From Xenopus tropicalis (Eukaryota; Chordata; Amphibia; Anura; Pipidae), in NCBI RefSeq assembly GCF_000004195.4, contig NC_030685.2, positions 56,475,048 to 56,539,047 of the forward strand: 64,000 nucleotides of DNA, in the 5' to 3' direction. Shown in pieces: positions 1-11,917 of the stretch (position 1 is the stretch's first letter; each line of letters begins with the position of its first letter). The position numbers and the translations under genes are program-made. The notes under the pieces were generated by a model. It was not told the origin of the DNA. It was given only the letters and a program-made list of their open reading frames with translations, and made no database searches.

Positions 1-5
1 AATAG

Positions 6-326
6 TACAGGTATGGGATCCATTATCTGAAAACCTGTTATACAGAAAGCTCCAAATAATGGAAAGGCCATCTCCAATAGACTCCATTATAAGCAAATAA
101 TTCTAAGTTTTAAAACTGCTAAAAAAAATAATAAAATAGTACCTTGTACCTGATCCCAACTGAGATGTATTTAATCCTCACTGGATGCAAAACAATCCTG
201 TTGGGTTTAATTAATGTTTTATTGATTTTTTAGCAGACTTAAGTTAGAGATCCAAATTACAGAAAGATCCCTTATCTGGAATACCCCGTGTCCCGAGCAT
301 TCTGGATAACAGGCCCCATGCCTGTA
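6..326. repeat. TIR-bearing dispersed repeat, family A copy 1
   Basis: The termini TACAGGTATGGGATCC and GGCCCCATGCCTGTA are inverted repeats around a 320-bp body. The same family recurs at 5118-5405 and 51474-51800, with fragments near 33415-33480 and 39836-39920. It is a non-autonomous DNA-transposon-like repeat with no coding capacity; the superfamily is not determined. Confidence 0.85.
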
Positions 327-536
327 TAGGCATTTTATATAGAACTTATATCATGCTGTGGGATAATATAATAAAAACCACAATGTTTGCACCAGCTCTA
401 GTAACCCATATGAATCAGTCAGTTTATAGCACTTTCTTGTTGCCTATGTAAAAGGATCTGATTGGTCACAGTGGGTTTCTACATTTGCACTTCACTTGTT
501 ATTATTGCTCATTACACTTTTGGTTTCTGCTTCCAG

Positions 537-751
537 GGAAGGGAGATCTGATTGGCTCAGACAATCTAAATAAATATCAAGTGATAAAAACCAATGCCAA
601 TGTGAAATCTTTAACCTACTGTGATCTGCAGTACATCAGCTTGAAAGGCCTGCGGGAAGTTCTAGAGCTATATCCAGAATATTCCCAGAAATTCATTTCT
701 GAGATCCAGCATGATCTAACCTATAATCTTCGAGAGGGCAGCGAAGCAGAC
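537..751 (+). CDS. kcnh8-like: KCNH exon: end of cyclic-nucleotide-binding homology domain
   Basis: The exon follows a pyrimidine-rich tract ending in CAG and stops at C|GTAAGT. Its first two bases complete a Gly codon; 71 full codons follow. The protein begins GKGDLIG, continues with [20 protein letters not shown] and [15 protein letters not shown], and ends [14 protein letters not shown]. This is the beta-roll end and C-helix of the cyclic-nucleotide-binding homology domain, the most conserved intracellular part of KCNH channels. The length (about 72 residues) and lack of any stop fit a functional exon. The exons encoding the pore are upstream of position 1. Confidence 0.93.
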
Positions 752-2133
752 GTAAGTAATACATTAATGAGGGAGATGCATGCTATGAAATGGCTGAAAA
801 ATGTCTTCCTTCTGCAAAACTAGTTAAAAAGACTTTTCCTATGTAGGTCACAGAGATGAAAACAGCTCTGATTGCTGTATATTTCTCTAATAGAAATCTG
901 GTGCCTTTGGTGTGGTTTTATCAAGCTTTTGCAGCTGTGAGGCTTCATTAAAGGGAAATTGCTGACATCATCAGCAGGATATTGGTCAACCAGCTGGCAA
1001 AAAAAAAAAATCATTATCGACTAACTAGAAAAAAACTACAATCCTGCAAGGAAAAAAGATTGTTCAAACTGAGTTATTCTGAGAAATATATATTCTACGG
1101 AAAATTTTTGCAGTGGCAACTGCAGCAGTGCTTCCTTTGTGAACCTAAAGACTATTTGCACATACGGTGCAAATAAACAATGGTTTGATTTTATTTTAGT
1201 TACTAACTTTAGTTTATTTTTTTGTTTATCATGCCACATCATTTCAGTGTAGCGCTTAGGGGCCCGGAATGCATTTGGCATGTGCTGGAGCGGTGGGCCC
1301 TTAGCTGGGGGTGGTGGGGTGAGGCTGGAATGGTGGGGTTTTCCAGGGGGGCCCACCTTCCCCAGTCTAACACTTAACACCAGAAATGATGCCAGACAAG
1401 ATATTGTATTTGATATGCGTCAAAATGCCCATGCAGCTACATTCATTTAGACATACTGGACGCAACTACATCAGCCAATACCCCCCTTTCCATTCACAAA
1501 TATGCTGCAATTCTAGGAAAACTGCTACATTGTGAGTGGCTTGAGTAAGCATCAGCAGACATTGAGAGAAGGATAAGCACGCACAGTAGCGATGTATGGG
1601 ACCCATGGGTTTACCGACATCCGCAGATCAAAAGCGGCATCACAAAAGGGCCTGGGTGTGGCGGGCACGCACCTATAAATTTAGAAGAGAGAAGACACAG
1701 GCCAGCAGTGTTAGGAGAAGCTACTGTAGAAGGTCAACCCAAACCCGCAAGTGATGTGCCATGGTCGGCTCTCATCACTACATTGAACATACAGATGAAT
1801 GCACAACATGTTCATAAAGTGCACCTTAAGATGCCTTATCTTTATGTTCATGTAATATAGACAGTACAATACAAACACACATGCTTTGCTTCAAAAAATA
1901 ATCTCTTATGTAGAGGTCTGTCTAACAGACATTATTAGGCACACTGACCAAAAATAAGCAAGGTTCATACTACCAAAGGGGAATTAAGTTATTCAGCCAT
2001 GTGAAGCATGAAATAGACATGCTGTTTAGTGCTGCTCGTGCTGACACTACCTGAAGGGCAGAGAGCTACATAAAGAATGTAGTTGTCAGGAGAAAAACTG
2101 TTCTAGAATATGGTGTTTATACTCAAGGGCCTT
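752..2133. other. KCNH intron, no gene
   Basis: Low-coding intronic sequence. A GC-richer stretch at 1240-1380 (GGGCCC-rich) looks like a repeat fragment. No exon with splice sites was found. Confidence 0.6.
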
Positions 2134-3845
2134 GCTTACATAGTTACATAGTTACATAGTTACATAGGGTTGAAAAAAGACCTGTGTCCATCAAGTTCAA
2201 CCCATCCAAGTAAACCCAGCACACCTAACCCACACCTACCAATCTATACACTCACATACATAAACTATAAATACAACCACTAGTACTAACTGTAGATATT
2301 AGTATCACAATAGCCTTGGATATTCTGATTGATCAAGAACTCATCCAGGCCCCTCTTAAAGGCATTAACAGAATCTGCCATTACCACATCACTAGGAAGG
2401 GCATTCCATAACCTCACTGCCCTCACCGTGAAAAACCACCTACGCTGCTTCAAATGGAAACTCCTTTCCTCTAATCTAAAGCGGTGACCTCTGGTGCGTT
2501 GATTGTTTTTATGGGAAAAAAGAACATCCCCCAACTGCCTATAATCCCCTCTAATGTACTTGTACAGAGTAATCATGTCCCCTCGCAAGCGCCTCTTTTC
2601 CAGAGAAAACAACCCCAACCTCGACAGTCTCACCTCATAGTTTAAATCTTCCATCCCCTTAACCAGTTTAGTTGCACGTCTCTGCACTCTCTCCAGCTCA
2701 TTAATATCCTTCTTAAGGACTGGAGCCCAAAACTGCACTGCATACTCAAGGTGAGGCCTTACCAGGGACCTATAAAGGGGCAAAATTATGTTCTCATCCC
2801 TTGAGTCAATGCCCTTTTTTATACAAGACAGCACTTTATTTGCTTTAGTAGCCACAGAATGACACTGCCTGGAATTAGACAACTTGTTATCAACAAAAAC
2901 CCCTAGATCCTTCTCCATTAAGGAAACCCCCAACACACTGCCATTCAGTAGATAGTTTGCGTTTATATTATTTCTACCAAAGTGCATAACTTTGCACTTA
3001 TCAACATTGAACCTCATTTTCCAGTTTGCTGCCCAGTTATCTAATTTTGTCAAATCGCTCTGCAAAGCGGCAGCATCCTGCATGGAACTTATAGTTTTGC
3101 ACAATTTAGTGTCATCAGCAAAAATAGAAACAATACTGTCTATGCCCACCTCCAGGTCATTAATAAACAAGTTAAACAGCAAAGGCCCAAGGACTGACCC
3201 CTGCGGTACTCCACTAACCACACTGGTCCAATTAGAAAATGTTCCATTTACCACCACTCTTTGTACTCTATCCTTCAGCCAGTTCTCTATCCAATTACAA
3301 ATATTATGTTCTAGGCCAATATTCCTTAATTTGATCATTAACCTTCTGTGAGGTACTGTATCAAACGCTTTAGCAAAGTCCAAGTAGATGACATCAACTG
3401 CCATTCCAGCATCAAGGTTCCTGCTCACCTCCTCATAAAAGGCGACTAAATTAGTCTGGCAAGATCTGTTACGCATAAAACCATGCTGGCACAAACTAAT
3501 AGTATTGTGAACTGCAATGTATTCAAGTACCCTATCCCTTATTACCCCTTCCAAAAGTTTTCCTACTACTGATGTCAGACTAACAGGCCTATAGTTTTCA
3601 GGCTGAGAACGGGATCCCTTTTTAAATAACGGCACCACATTAGCAATCCGCCAGTCTCTTGGCACCATGCCAGACCTCAATGAATCCTGAAAAATTAAGT
3701 GAAGAGGTTTGGCAATCACAGCGCTCAGCTCATTTAATACCCTGGGATGAATCCCATCCGGCCCTGGACCTTTGTTTACCTTTACATGTTCAAGTCTCTT
3801 TTGAATTTCCTCCCGAGTGCTTGCTGCAGTGTTGGTCTGTATTGC
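2134..3845 (-). mobile_element. CR1-type non-LTR retrotransposon, 5'-truncated, open RT frame
   Basis: On the - strand a frame open from about 3843 to the stop at 2286-2288 encodes a reverse transcriptase: KGPGPDGIHPRVL, P-x-F-K-K-G-S, YRPVSLTS, the D-F-A-K-A-F-D-T-V-P-H box, SGVPQGSVLGPLLF, and the catalytic F-A-D-D-T-K-L at about 3101-3122. A C-terminal region with the R-x-x-x-T-K-L motif follows. There is no endonuclease domain, so the copy is 5'-truncated. The 3' end (2135-2167) is a run of 8-bp TACATAGT-type repeats, the CR1 tail hallmark. It sits antisense in the first KCNH intron of the window. The open frame of more than 500 codons suggests a young copy. The 5' border near 3845 is approximate. 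Confidence 0.9.
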
Positions 3846-3859
3846 CAGCAACAGAAACA

Positions 3860-5117
3860 CATGAAGCGAGTGTTGTTATTAGGGCTGCACAAATTAAGTT
3901 CCCCATGATGCCAAGAAACATTTAGCAATGAGTTAGCTGCAAATGTACAGTGTGTGTTGCTATAGTGATGGTTTTGGAGGCAGTTAGCAGGGCTGTCGTG
4001 CTCTCGGGGTTGATAGGCTTATATTAGGAATGTGCTGTAGTCAAAAATTCACAGACCTTCATGCTCCAAAATCTCATACAAGTAGGTTTGAAGCTATACA
4101 TATAGATATAGATAATATAATACTGGATTTTAGATAAGGGGAATAATACACTATTATAGGGGTTAGTAATACTCCATGTTTTAGTAAAGGTTTAAAGGTT
4201 TAAATCTCAGAACATTCCATAAACGTATCTCATGCAGTAAAATGATCTACAGTAAATCTACAAACTTGCAACCAGGCATAGACTTGTGTATTTACTGACT
4301 GCATTGTAGGTTTTGCTAATTTTTATTCCCATGCTAAAGCCATTTTATATTCCTAAAATATATGAGCGCTGAATTGAATGTGATAACAGTTTTTTTTTTA
4401 AAATTAAATTAACCATAAAGATGTTGTAAGGACCAATACTTTACCACCACTGCCATGCCATTTGAATAAAAGTCTTATTTTGGACTGGACATATCATGCA
4501 CTTGGACTACCAGCAACCATACCACTGAACCCCTCATATTCTTCAATAAAAATGTTCTATCCACTATATACTGTAACTAGCAGTCTAACCTGCAACTGTC
4601 TACCCCTGGATGGAGCAGACCTACAGGCTGTGCAAAAACTTGTGATACAGGGTTTTCTTAGATCTTTTCTTTTACTCTGTGTGTAAAATATGAGTAGTTG
4701 GAGTATTTAAGGGCTCTTTTGTAAAGGATGTATTTGTATGACACTGACATATACCTATAGAAAAAGAGAGGTCAGAATAAATGCAAAGTTTTCCCCAATT
4801 ATATAAAAAGTCTAAATGATTTATTGGTTGATGTATAAGTAGTGTTGGTGACCTTTATCAATATCCACATGAATAGCTTTCTGTAAAATAGATATAGTAT
4901 CTTAACAAAGTTTTTTGCACAACATATGAAACAACATATGAAACAATTAATTATAGTCAAACTGTGCAAAATGAGAATAATTATCCTAGTTTAATTAACA
5001 GGTTATAATACAACTTAACAGTATGATTCATGACTATACCCCATTATAAATACCACATTTTGGTGCAGAAAGATACAACTATGGAAGGCATTGTTGTATA
5101 CCAATCATTTTATTCTG
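3860..5117. other. KCNH intron, no gene
   Basis: AT-rich intronic sequence. The short open frame at 4462-4686 has no recognisable protein and no splice support. Nothing else seen. Confidence 0.6.
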
Positions 5118-5405
5118 TATAGGTATGGAATCACTTATAAGGGAAACCTGTTATCCAGAAAGTTCCGAATTATGGAAAGGTTATCTCCCATAGACTCCAT
5201 TATAAGCAAATAATTCTCATTTTTAAAAATGATTTCCTTTTATTCTCTAATAATAAAACAGTACCTTGTACTTGATCACAACTAAGATATAATAAATCCT
5301 TATTGGAGGCAAAACAAGTCTATTGGGTTTATTCAATATTTAAATGATTTTTAGCAGACTTAAGTTATGGAGATCCAAATTATGGAAAGGTCCCGTACCT
5401 GTACT
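5118..5405. repeat. Family A TIR repeat, copy 2
   Basis: The ends match copy 1 (TATAGGTATGGAATC and GGTCCCGTACCTGTA), with the same internal order including ACTCCATTATAAGCAAATAA and CAGTACCTTGTACTTGATC. Confidence 0.85.
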
Positions 5406-5927
5406 GGATTGTCTAAACTATAACAGAGGCCAAGTTAAATTAGCCACTAGTAAGTTAGTTAGTAACCTTAGAGGTGCTGGTTCAAGTGCTGGTACTGTCT
5501 GCTGAATCTAATACCTTTCAATATATACGCTTCCTCCCCTACTGTGAGTAATTCCTCATACCTTGCCTGCTTCTTCACACCTACAGCCCAGAAAGGTTAT
5601 CAGATAAAGGGATAAAATAGCATCCTCTTTCTGAGGGTAGGAGTGTGGAAAGAGCGTGGTGGTAAGTTAGGGATTACAGGATGTTCCAAGAGGGGCGTGT
5701 GTGTTTTGGGAGACAGAGGTCTAGGAAGCAACTGGCACAATGAGTCGTGAAGCCTAAGGAAAGAGAAACTATCTTCCACAAATGAAGAGAGGCCCAACAT
5801 CCCTCCTACTAAGGCCCTTCTTTTACAGAATCATCAACCCTACTTCATTTTTGTAGCCTGGGGAACCAGTATACTAGCCTGCTTGTGGATTGGCTACACA
5901 TGTAGTATCTGTGGTAACACTCTAGGT

Positions 5928-6213
5928 CAGTAATCCCCAACCACTGGCTCGTGAGCAACATGTTGCTCCCAATGGCCTCAAAGCAGGTTTTCATTTTTTG
6001 AATTTCTGACTTGAAGACAAGATTTGGAGGCATAAAGACCATGTGTACTGTCAAGCAGAGCCTTCTGTAGTCTACCAGTCATCATTGGGCTATCAGATAA
6101 CCAATCACAGCCCTCATTGGTCATCCCCTAGGAAATGTTTTCATGCTTGCGTTGCTCCCCAACATTTTTTACATTTAAATGTTGCTCACGGGAAAAAAGT
6201 TTAGGGACCCCTG
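5928..6213. mobile_element. hAT-type MITE with perfect 8-bp target duplication
   Basis: The element begins CAGTAATCCCCAACC and ends GGGACCCCTG, the hAT (Charlie-like) terminal pattern. It is flanked on both sides by the identical 8-mer CTCTAGGT (5920-5927 and 6214-6221). It has no coding capacity. A related copy is at 50459-50768. Confidence 0.92.
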
Positions 6214-6530
6214 CTCTAGGTTTATCTTGCCAGTAGGTGCTGCTAACAGTTATGAACCTACATTTAAAATGTTACCAATATCTTGTGCTAATTACTTAAT
6301 ATAATTACTAGAAACTCCTATCCTTGACCTCTATGTTTGTTTGCCTGATAAATATACCATGTTATGGCTTCAAAAAAACCTGTTCCAGGAATCTACAATG
6401 TATGACTCTATCACTGTCTGCAGTCCAACAGAGCTCTGAGGGCCCCTTTGTTAGCTTTGTCTTAAAAATTCATAGGTGGCACCCAAGGGTTTGAGTACTG
6501 ATTAATTTTAGATAGGGGTTGGGAGAACTA

Positions 6531-6742
6531 AGGGCTCTGGCACATGGGGAGATTAGTCGCCTGCGACAAAACTCCCTGTTCGCGGGCTACTAATCTCCCC
6601 AGATTGCCATCCCACCGGCAAAAATGTAAATCGCCGGTGGGATGGCAAACACGGCGGCGCGATTTCAGGGAAATCGCGCATTTTCGCCGGTGGGATGGCA
6701 TTTCGCGGAGATTAGACTAATCTCCCCGTGTGCCAGAGCCCT
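6531..6742. mobile_element. Foldback MITE with long TIRs
   Basis: AGGGCTCTGGCACATGGGGA at the left matches the reverse complement of the right end (CCCCGTGTGCCAGAGCCCT). The interior carries further inverted copies of a GCCATCCCACCGGC block. TA is present on both flanks. The GC content is higher than in the surrounding intron. Confidence 0.8.
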
Positions 6743-8302
6743 TAAGGCTCAACTGCCCACAAAACAGCTGTAAAGTAGCTTTACTTTTATACAGGAAACA
6801 ACTGACTGTCCTTTATCTATTGTCTGGTCCTATGATTGCTGAGCAATTAGTAATAATGGCAATTAACATTTACTTTGTTCTTCACCTAATCAATCATATT
6901 TATTCCTTTTTTTTAATTTCTGTTTCATTTACAATCTTTCAAATTGATTTCTATACCCACTAGTATGCCTATCTACATTTAGCTTTGGTATTTTCTTCAT
7001 ATAATACTTCATCAGCTCTCAGAAAGATTTGTTTTTAATTAACAAGCTGTAATGTCTAACTATTGATTTATGATGCAAAGAAAACCGTGTATTGGAAAAC
7101 CCCAGTCTGGAATCATCTCGTGGGAGGGGGGGTTGCAATAAAAAAAATTAGCATTCAGAGAGATGTGTTGATTGATTCATTCCTATATTTTAAAAGAACA
7201 TTGATTCTGTTAATAATAGAGCCCGACACACGGTTACAAAACTCCAATACTAAATAACAAGTAATAAATAGTACTTTTGACCACACCATCTATTCCAACC
7301 CCCAGTAACTTGTTCATTTTGTATCCAGCAGTGAACATATATTTATCTACAATACATGACAGGAAAGGCACTTAAAGAAAGGCACTCAAAAATATTACTG
7401 CTTTTATGATTCCTGGATGATATTGGTTAATAAATGTTTATTTTGATCAGTTACCTGATTTGCCTCAAAAGAATACATACAGTGAAAGTTAAAAAGCTGG
7501 GCATCACAGTGTTTACCCTAAATTTAGAATAATGTTTTCTATGCTTGGAAACATTAAATATTAACCTAAATTACAGTCCATGAAACGCGTGACTGGGGCT
7601 CCCAGCAGCCTGGAAAACCACTGGCTTAGTGATGCTAAGAATAGCTGTGCTGTCTATACTTAGCCACACTGACAAGCAGCCGCTGTGAGCGAGATCCCAA
7701 GGGGAGAGGAAGCTATAAATAAAAGTTGCTGAGCTGGATATTCTTTCAGACTAATTACTGACTCCATTTGAAACACTGAAATGCACTGCTCACAGCCCTG
7801 GAAAAGGACATTTCCTCATGTCACAGAAATGATTGTAAATACTAGTGGTAACATCCTACACTAATGATACAAAATTGTTCAAAAGTACTTACCTAAATAA
7901 TCATTAAAAGGGATATCCACATTTATATTAACGTTTGTTTTGTATGGCACATAGTACAAGCTACTTTTCACTTGTCCCTTATTATTTATTTTGTACATTT
8001 GTAATTCTGCTTATTTCTAGCCACAGTGCTATGAAGTAGGTGGGGGGTCACTGACCAATGAAGGTTATATGTAATCATTATGTAATCACTACTGTCAGAA
8101 TGTGAAAATCCTTATTATACATTTCTATACATCTGTAAATAAATGGTTCATCGAAATAGGCTACATACTGGGAATGTAGTTGGGAAAGATAAATCTTAGA
8201 ATGGTGACAGGGATAGGCTCCTGAGGTAAGTTACAAAACCTAGGTAATCACTTGCCAAAGTAACAAAAAAGTAGTGGTTAGTGTGGTTATTATTATTAAA
8301 GA
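6743..8302. other. KCNH intron, no gene
   Basis: No exon or gene is recognised. Short open frames at 6730-6963 and 7063-7257 have no family resemblance and no splice support. Confidence 0.6.
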
Positions 8303-8411
8303 TATCACTGGTGATGTTGCCCATAGCATCCAATAGGCAATTAGTCATCTACTAGTTAGAAAATGAAAGCAAAGATCTGATTGGTTGCTATGGGCAACAT
8401 CACAGGTGATG
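8303..8411. repeat. Short foldback repeat (TTGCCCATAGCA family)
   Basis: Inverted arms of about 31 bp, containing GATGTTGCCCATAGCA and TGCTATGGGCAACATC, surround a 45-bp centre. Partial relatives of the arm are at about 27985-28020. Confidence 0.75.
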
Positions 8412-8639
8412 TTTGTCCCCAGTGTTAATAAATACATACAATAAAAACATAACTAAGGTACCTATTTATCAAACTGTGCATTGGCGTGCTTTTTTCTTTG
8501 AAGAAAACTTACTTTTAGAACTGAATCTTTTATTTCATGACCTCCATTACGCTGATGGTCTGGTGCATGTGCACCTGGACCCCCTCTTTATTATGGGGCG
8601 TCTCCACCATAACTACAGGTCCTTTCTTTATAAAGCATT

Positions 8640-8800
8640 ATTCAATCTATACAAGGAACAAATAATAAGAGATTATCAAGGCTTCAAGATTAATGGAGGA
8701 AGCATGAACAGCCTTCAATATGCTGGTGACACTGGCCTGAAAATGAAGAAGACATGAAAACCCTTATAAAGGAAGTTGGCACCACATTTAGTGGCTGATT
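8640..8800 (+). pseudogene. LINE reverse-transcriptase fossil (decayed YADD box)
   Basis: One frame reads QGFKINGGSMNSLQYAGDTG, followed after a frame slip by D-M-K-T-L-I-K-E-V-G. This resembles the I-N-G-x-x-x-N-N-L-R-Y-A-D-D-T segment and the E-D-L-K-x-L-L-x-K-V-K-E continuation of L1- or RTE-like reverse transcriptases. The first catalytic Asp is Gly here. Only this short segment is recognisable; the family assignment is tentative. Confidence 0.5.
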
Positions 8801-11579
8801 TATCAACAATCCTGAAAAAAATGCCCACAAAACACTTTTTTTCCCTTGAGCACTAACTTAATTAAGAAAACAATTATGTCAAAAAATGTTGCACCCAAGT
8901 GAGAACCACATTGTTTGATTCATTATCATGACTAACTTCTAGCCAGGTTTTACTTGCCAAGTTTTTTTCTGCCACCTTTTTGCAGTTTTTCCCTTAATAA
9001 ATCCCAGCTATTCAAGGTTGCAGAAAGTTTTATCCTACATAATTCTTAAACTGAGAAATAAATGCCAAATCTATTATGGATAAAGCAGCCCCTTAGTAGT
9101 ATAAATGTGTAAGTATGTAAAATACATGATATATACTATGAGATGTTTTGGTTAAGATTTGCAACATGTACTTTATGGTTCTATAATGTAAACTAAATAT
9201 CTTTATAAATATATTGGATAAATCATATTCAGCCCATTCTGGCCTGATCTGTTATCAAATTGATCCACATTCTGTGCAAACACAATCAAGCTGTTACATT
9301 TACCAAGGAAACAGAGACTGTACTGTAGAATTTAAGTTGAACCTTATGGAAGATCTAGGAACAATAGCCTTGATTTATTTTTGTACCTTTAACATTTTAG
9401 AAGTTGTTAATGTTCTTTTATGCACTAAAGGGGTTATGTAATAAAAAGCATTACATTTGCCCAGGAGCAGTAACCCATAGCAACAATCAGTAGGTACAAT
9501 TTACTGGTTACTGTTCCAGGGCAAACTAGACTAAACTAACTAAACCTTTTATTAAATATGGGGGTTAATGTGTTACAGGTTAAAGTACAAAGATTTGCCT
9601 TAGTGATGATTTACTGCCTTGTGGCAGACTAAGGCTTTTCATGTATTGACCTGAAATGAAGCAATCATCCAGCCATTTATTTAACTTTGCTAGCACCCTC
9701 CTCCCTACTGGGCGCACAAGCACAATCAGTGTATGAGACCGTACTGGTCCTTTTCCCTAACAATCATCTACTGCCTGAATGGAATACAAAAGGCTGGTGG
9801 GAATGCAATTGACTGATAAGGAATTACACTGTTCAGGGAATTGTCTGGGCATAGACAGTGGGGGTCTGTGTTAGGAGCTAACTGTTCAAATAGTTTTTTC
9901 AGTGGAATGTGAAAGAATGATATGTGCAATGCGATATGCAATGTAAATCTCTTTATAATAGACAATGTATAACGTGTTAAAGATTGATAGGATGATAGGG
10001 TAATTTACTGGGATATGCACGAACTCAAAAAAAATACAGATCCAGTTAATAGCTATGGCTTCGAACACCTTAGTACTGGCAGGACCAGGGGTAATACAAT
10101 ACTTGTCCAAATTATGGCACATAAGCTATTTCTGAAAAACAATTCCCAGCATCTCTGGTACAAATGTTGGTGGATGTTGGACATTGGGCCTCAACACAAC
10201 AGAAACTGAAAGACTTCATGCTGGGAAACAATGTAATTGTTGCCATATTTTCCTGTTAAAAAAGGATAAGAGAACTCCAAATATTTTGTAAATGTGCAAT
10301 AATGGTGTTTGCAATATAGAATATATATTGGGGCATTTTCTCTTTACTATACGTTCGAAATACCTAAATGCTAGTAAATATTATGACCAAATAAGCTTAC
10401 AACCAAAAATATTCTCTAGGGTCCTGCTGTGCTCAACCTGACAGTTGCCTCTGTTACCCAAACATTTCTGCTCTCATAATTCCCACATTAGCCATTAAAG
10501 ATGTTAGAACTTTTAGCTGTGGGGGCAAAAATCTCTATTTCTGTTCATGCAGCCTGAAGTCTTATTCAGTAAGTTTCTATTACACTTGGCCATTTCCACC
10601 AAAGTGATTTACTTCCCAGAACTACCCTTAGGGTGCCATTCCTTAAGGTGCTTTATACTTTCCTTCATCACATGAATGACTTCATATTTCTGACTGTGCA
10701 AGATAGATATTTTTCAATTATTTTTGCCATTCTGGATATCTCTGAAATAAGCTGATATATATATAAAGATTATAACACTGAATTCCTATAACTTATGTGC
10801 ACGGGGCATTCTCTAATTTAAAGACTTTAAGCCTAATAATGTGTTGAGTGTTATCCTTGGTTTCAGTGCATGTTATATTATCCAGCAATGCATGATGTAG
10901 TGTCTCTGTTCTCAGACACTGCTGGAGAGCAGAACATTTGGAAAATCCATAACACCTGCGGACAAACTCTCAGTCTATTTGTAAAGAGAATTTGGAAGGA
11001 AACAAGAGACTTGGGAGTTTTGTTGCACAATATGTTCTTTAGCTACATTCCAAAGATGCTGGAATTCAGGCCCATTATCTGGCACAGTTTAATTGTGTTT
11101 TATTCAAGTATTTATTAAAATTCAAAAGTACAGGTCAGTGAACCCACAGTTATAATACCATCTCATATACAAATTTATACAGTATATACACAATGCAGAA
11201 GAACTTCTAGCTATATTGTGGCACAGATGATATACTTTGGGAGGCAACAATAAAGACATTGCATAAATGTATTTAAGGAGTAAAATAAAGGCGTTTAAGG
11301 TATTAGGAGGTCAATGCTAAGTGCCAAAAATGCTCAGCAACATCATGATCTCATAGTTGCTATTTTGATTTGATGTAGCATATTTATAAAGGTCACTCAG
11401 AATTGTCAGTTTCCTACCTCGACCTAAACAGCTAGCCGGTTATGGTAGTTGCAACTAGTCAGATGAAAGCAGACTTTATGTCAGTCACAAAACGTTTATC
11501 AAAACAATTTCTATAGAGAGAAATATTGTTAAAAATACCTGTGTTTCATGCTACTTTTTTGCACTTTCTGTCTTGTCAG
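8801..11579. other. KCNH intron, no gene
   Basis: AT-rich. A short inverted repeat built on CAGTAACC lies at about 9452-9528. Open frames at 9214-9441 and 10870-11118 are not recognisable. A micro-exon of about 14 codons could hide here but none was found. Confidence 0.55.
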
Positions 11580-11917
11580 CTTGACCATGAGAGTAATGGG
11601 GGAGTGATCCAGAAGCTACCGTCTATTTTGGAAGATGATGAGTTTGAAGAAGATGAACGAAGCCCCTTGCCAGTCAACTCACGTGGAGTTAGCCCTGTTG
11701 AATCCTCCTTAAAGTTGCCCAAGGCCTTTAGTTCTCCAATGCTTTCTCCACTTACACCAAGAGCCTTCAAAACACCCACTAAGAGAGCAGATAAGAGCTT
11801 TGGAGACCTGCTCGGTGGAAGTGAAAGATCAAAGTTTTCACCTGGAGATGGGAGCAGACCTTGCAAGCTTCAGCTTCCTGCACTGAGTATCAGCGCTCCT
11901 CCCATGCTCAGCCCTAG
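11580..11917 (+). CDS. kcnh8-like: KCNH exon: acidic and Ser/Pro-rich C-terminal linker
   Basis: The acceptor is TTGTCAG| and the donor AG|GTAGGT. The exon starts in phase 0 and ends two bases into an Arg codon. It encodes 112 residues: LPSILEDDEFEEDER near the start, then Ser/Pro-rich sequence with repeated S-P pairs, and it ends PPMLSPR. LPSI followed by an acidic run, and S-P-R joining to V-D-G-I-E, are arrangements recalled for KCNH8. From memory, KCNH8 has about 14 extra residues between the NLREG end of the previous exon and this segment. A micro-exon in the 10.8-kb intron upstream could have been missed, or this copy lacks it. The open frame on the opposite strand here is a shadow. Confidence 0.88.

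Noticed and set aside
2135..2167. Tandem TACATAGT units considered as a CRISPR-like or satellite array
   Set aside because: They are the short 3'-terminal repeats of the adjoining CR1 element.
2992..3351. Open frame on the + strand within the CR1 copy
   Set aside because: It is antisense to the reverse-transcriptase frame and has no resemblance to a protein.
10870..11118. Frame after TTGGTTTCAG considered as the missing KCNH micro-exon
   Set aside because: The translation does not resemble the R-L-S-N-K-S segment, and no donor gives the right phase.
11576..11866. Open frame on the - strand overlapping the KCNH exon at 11580
   Set aside because: It is the shadow of a Ser/Pro-rich coding exon; the + strand has the conserved protein, splice sites and phase match.
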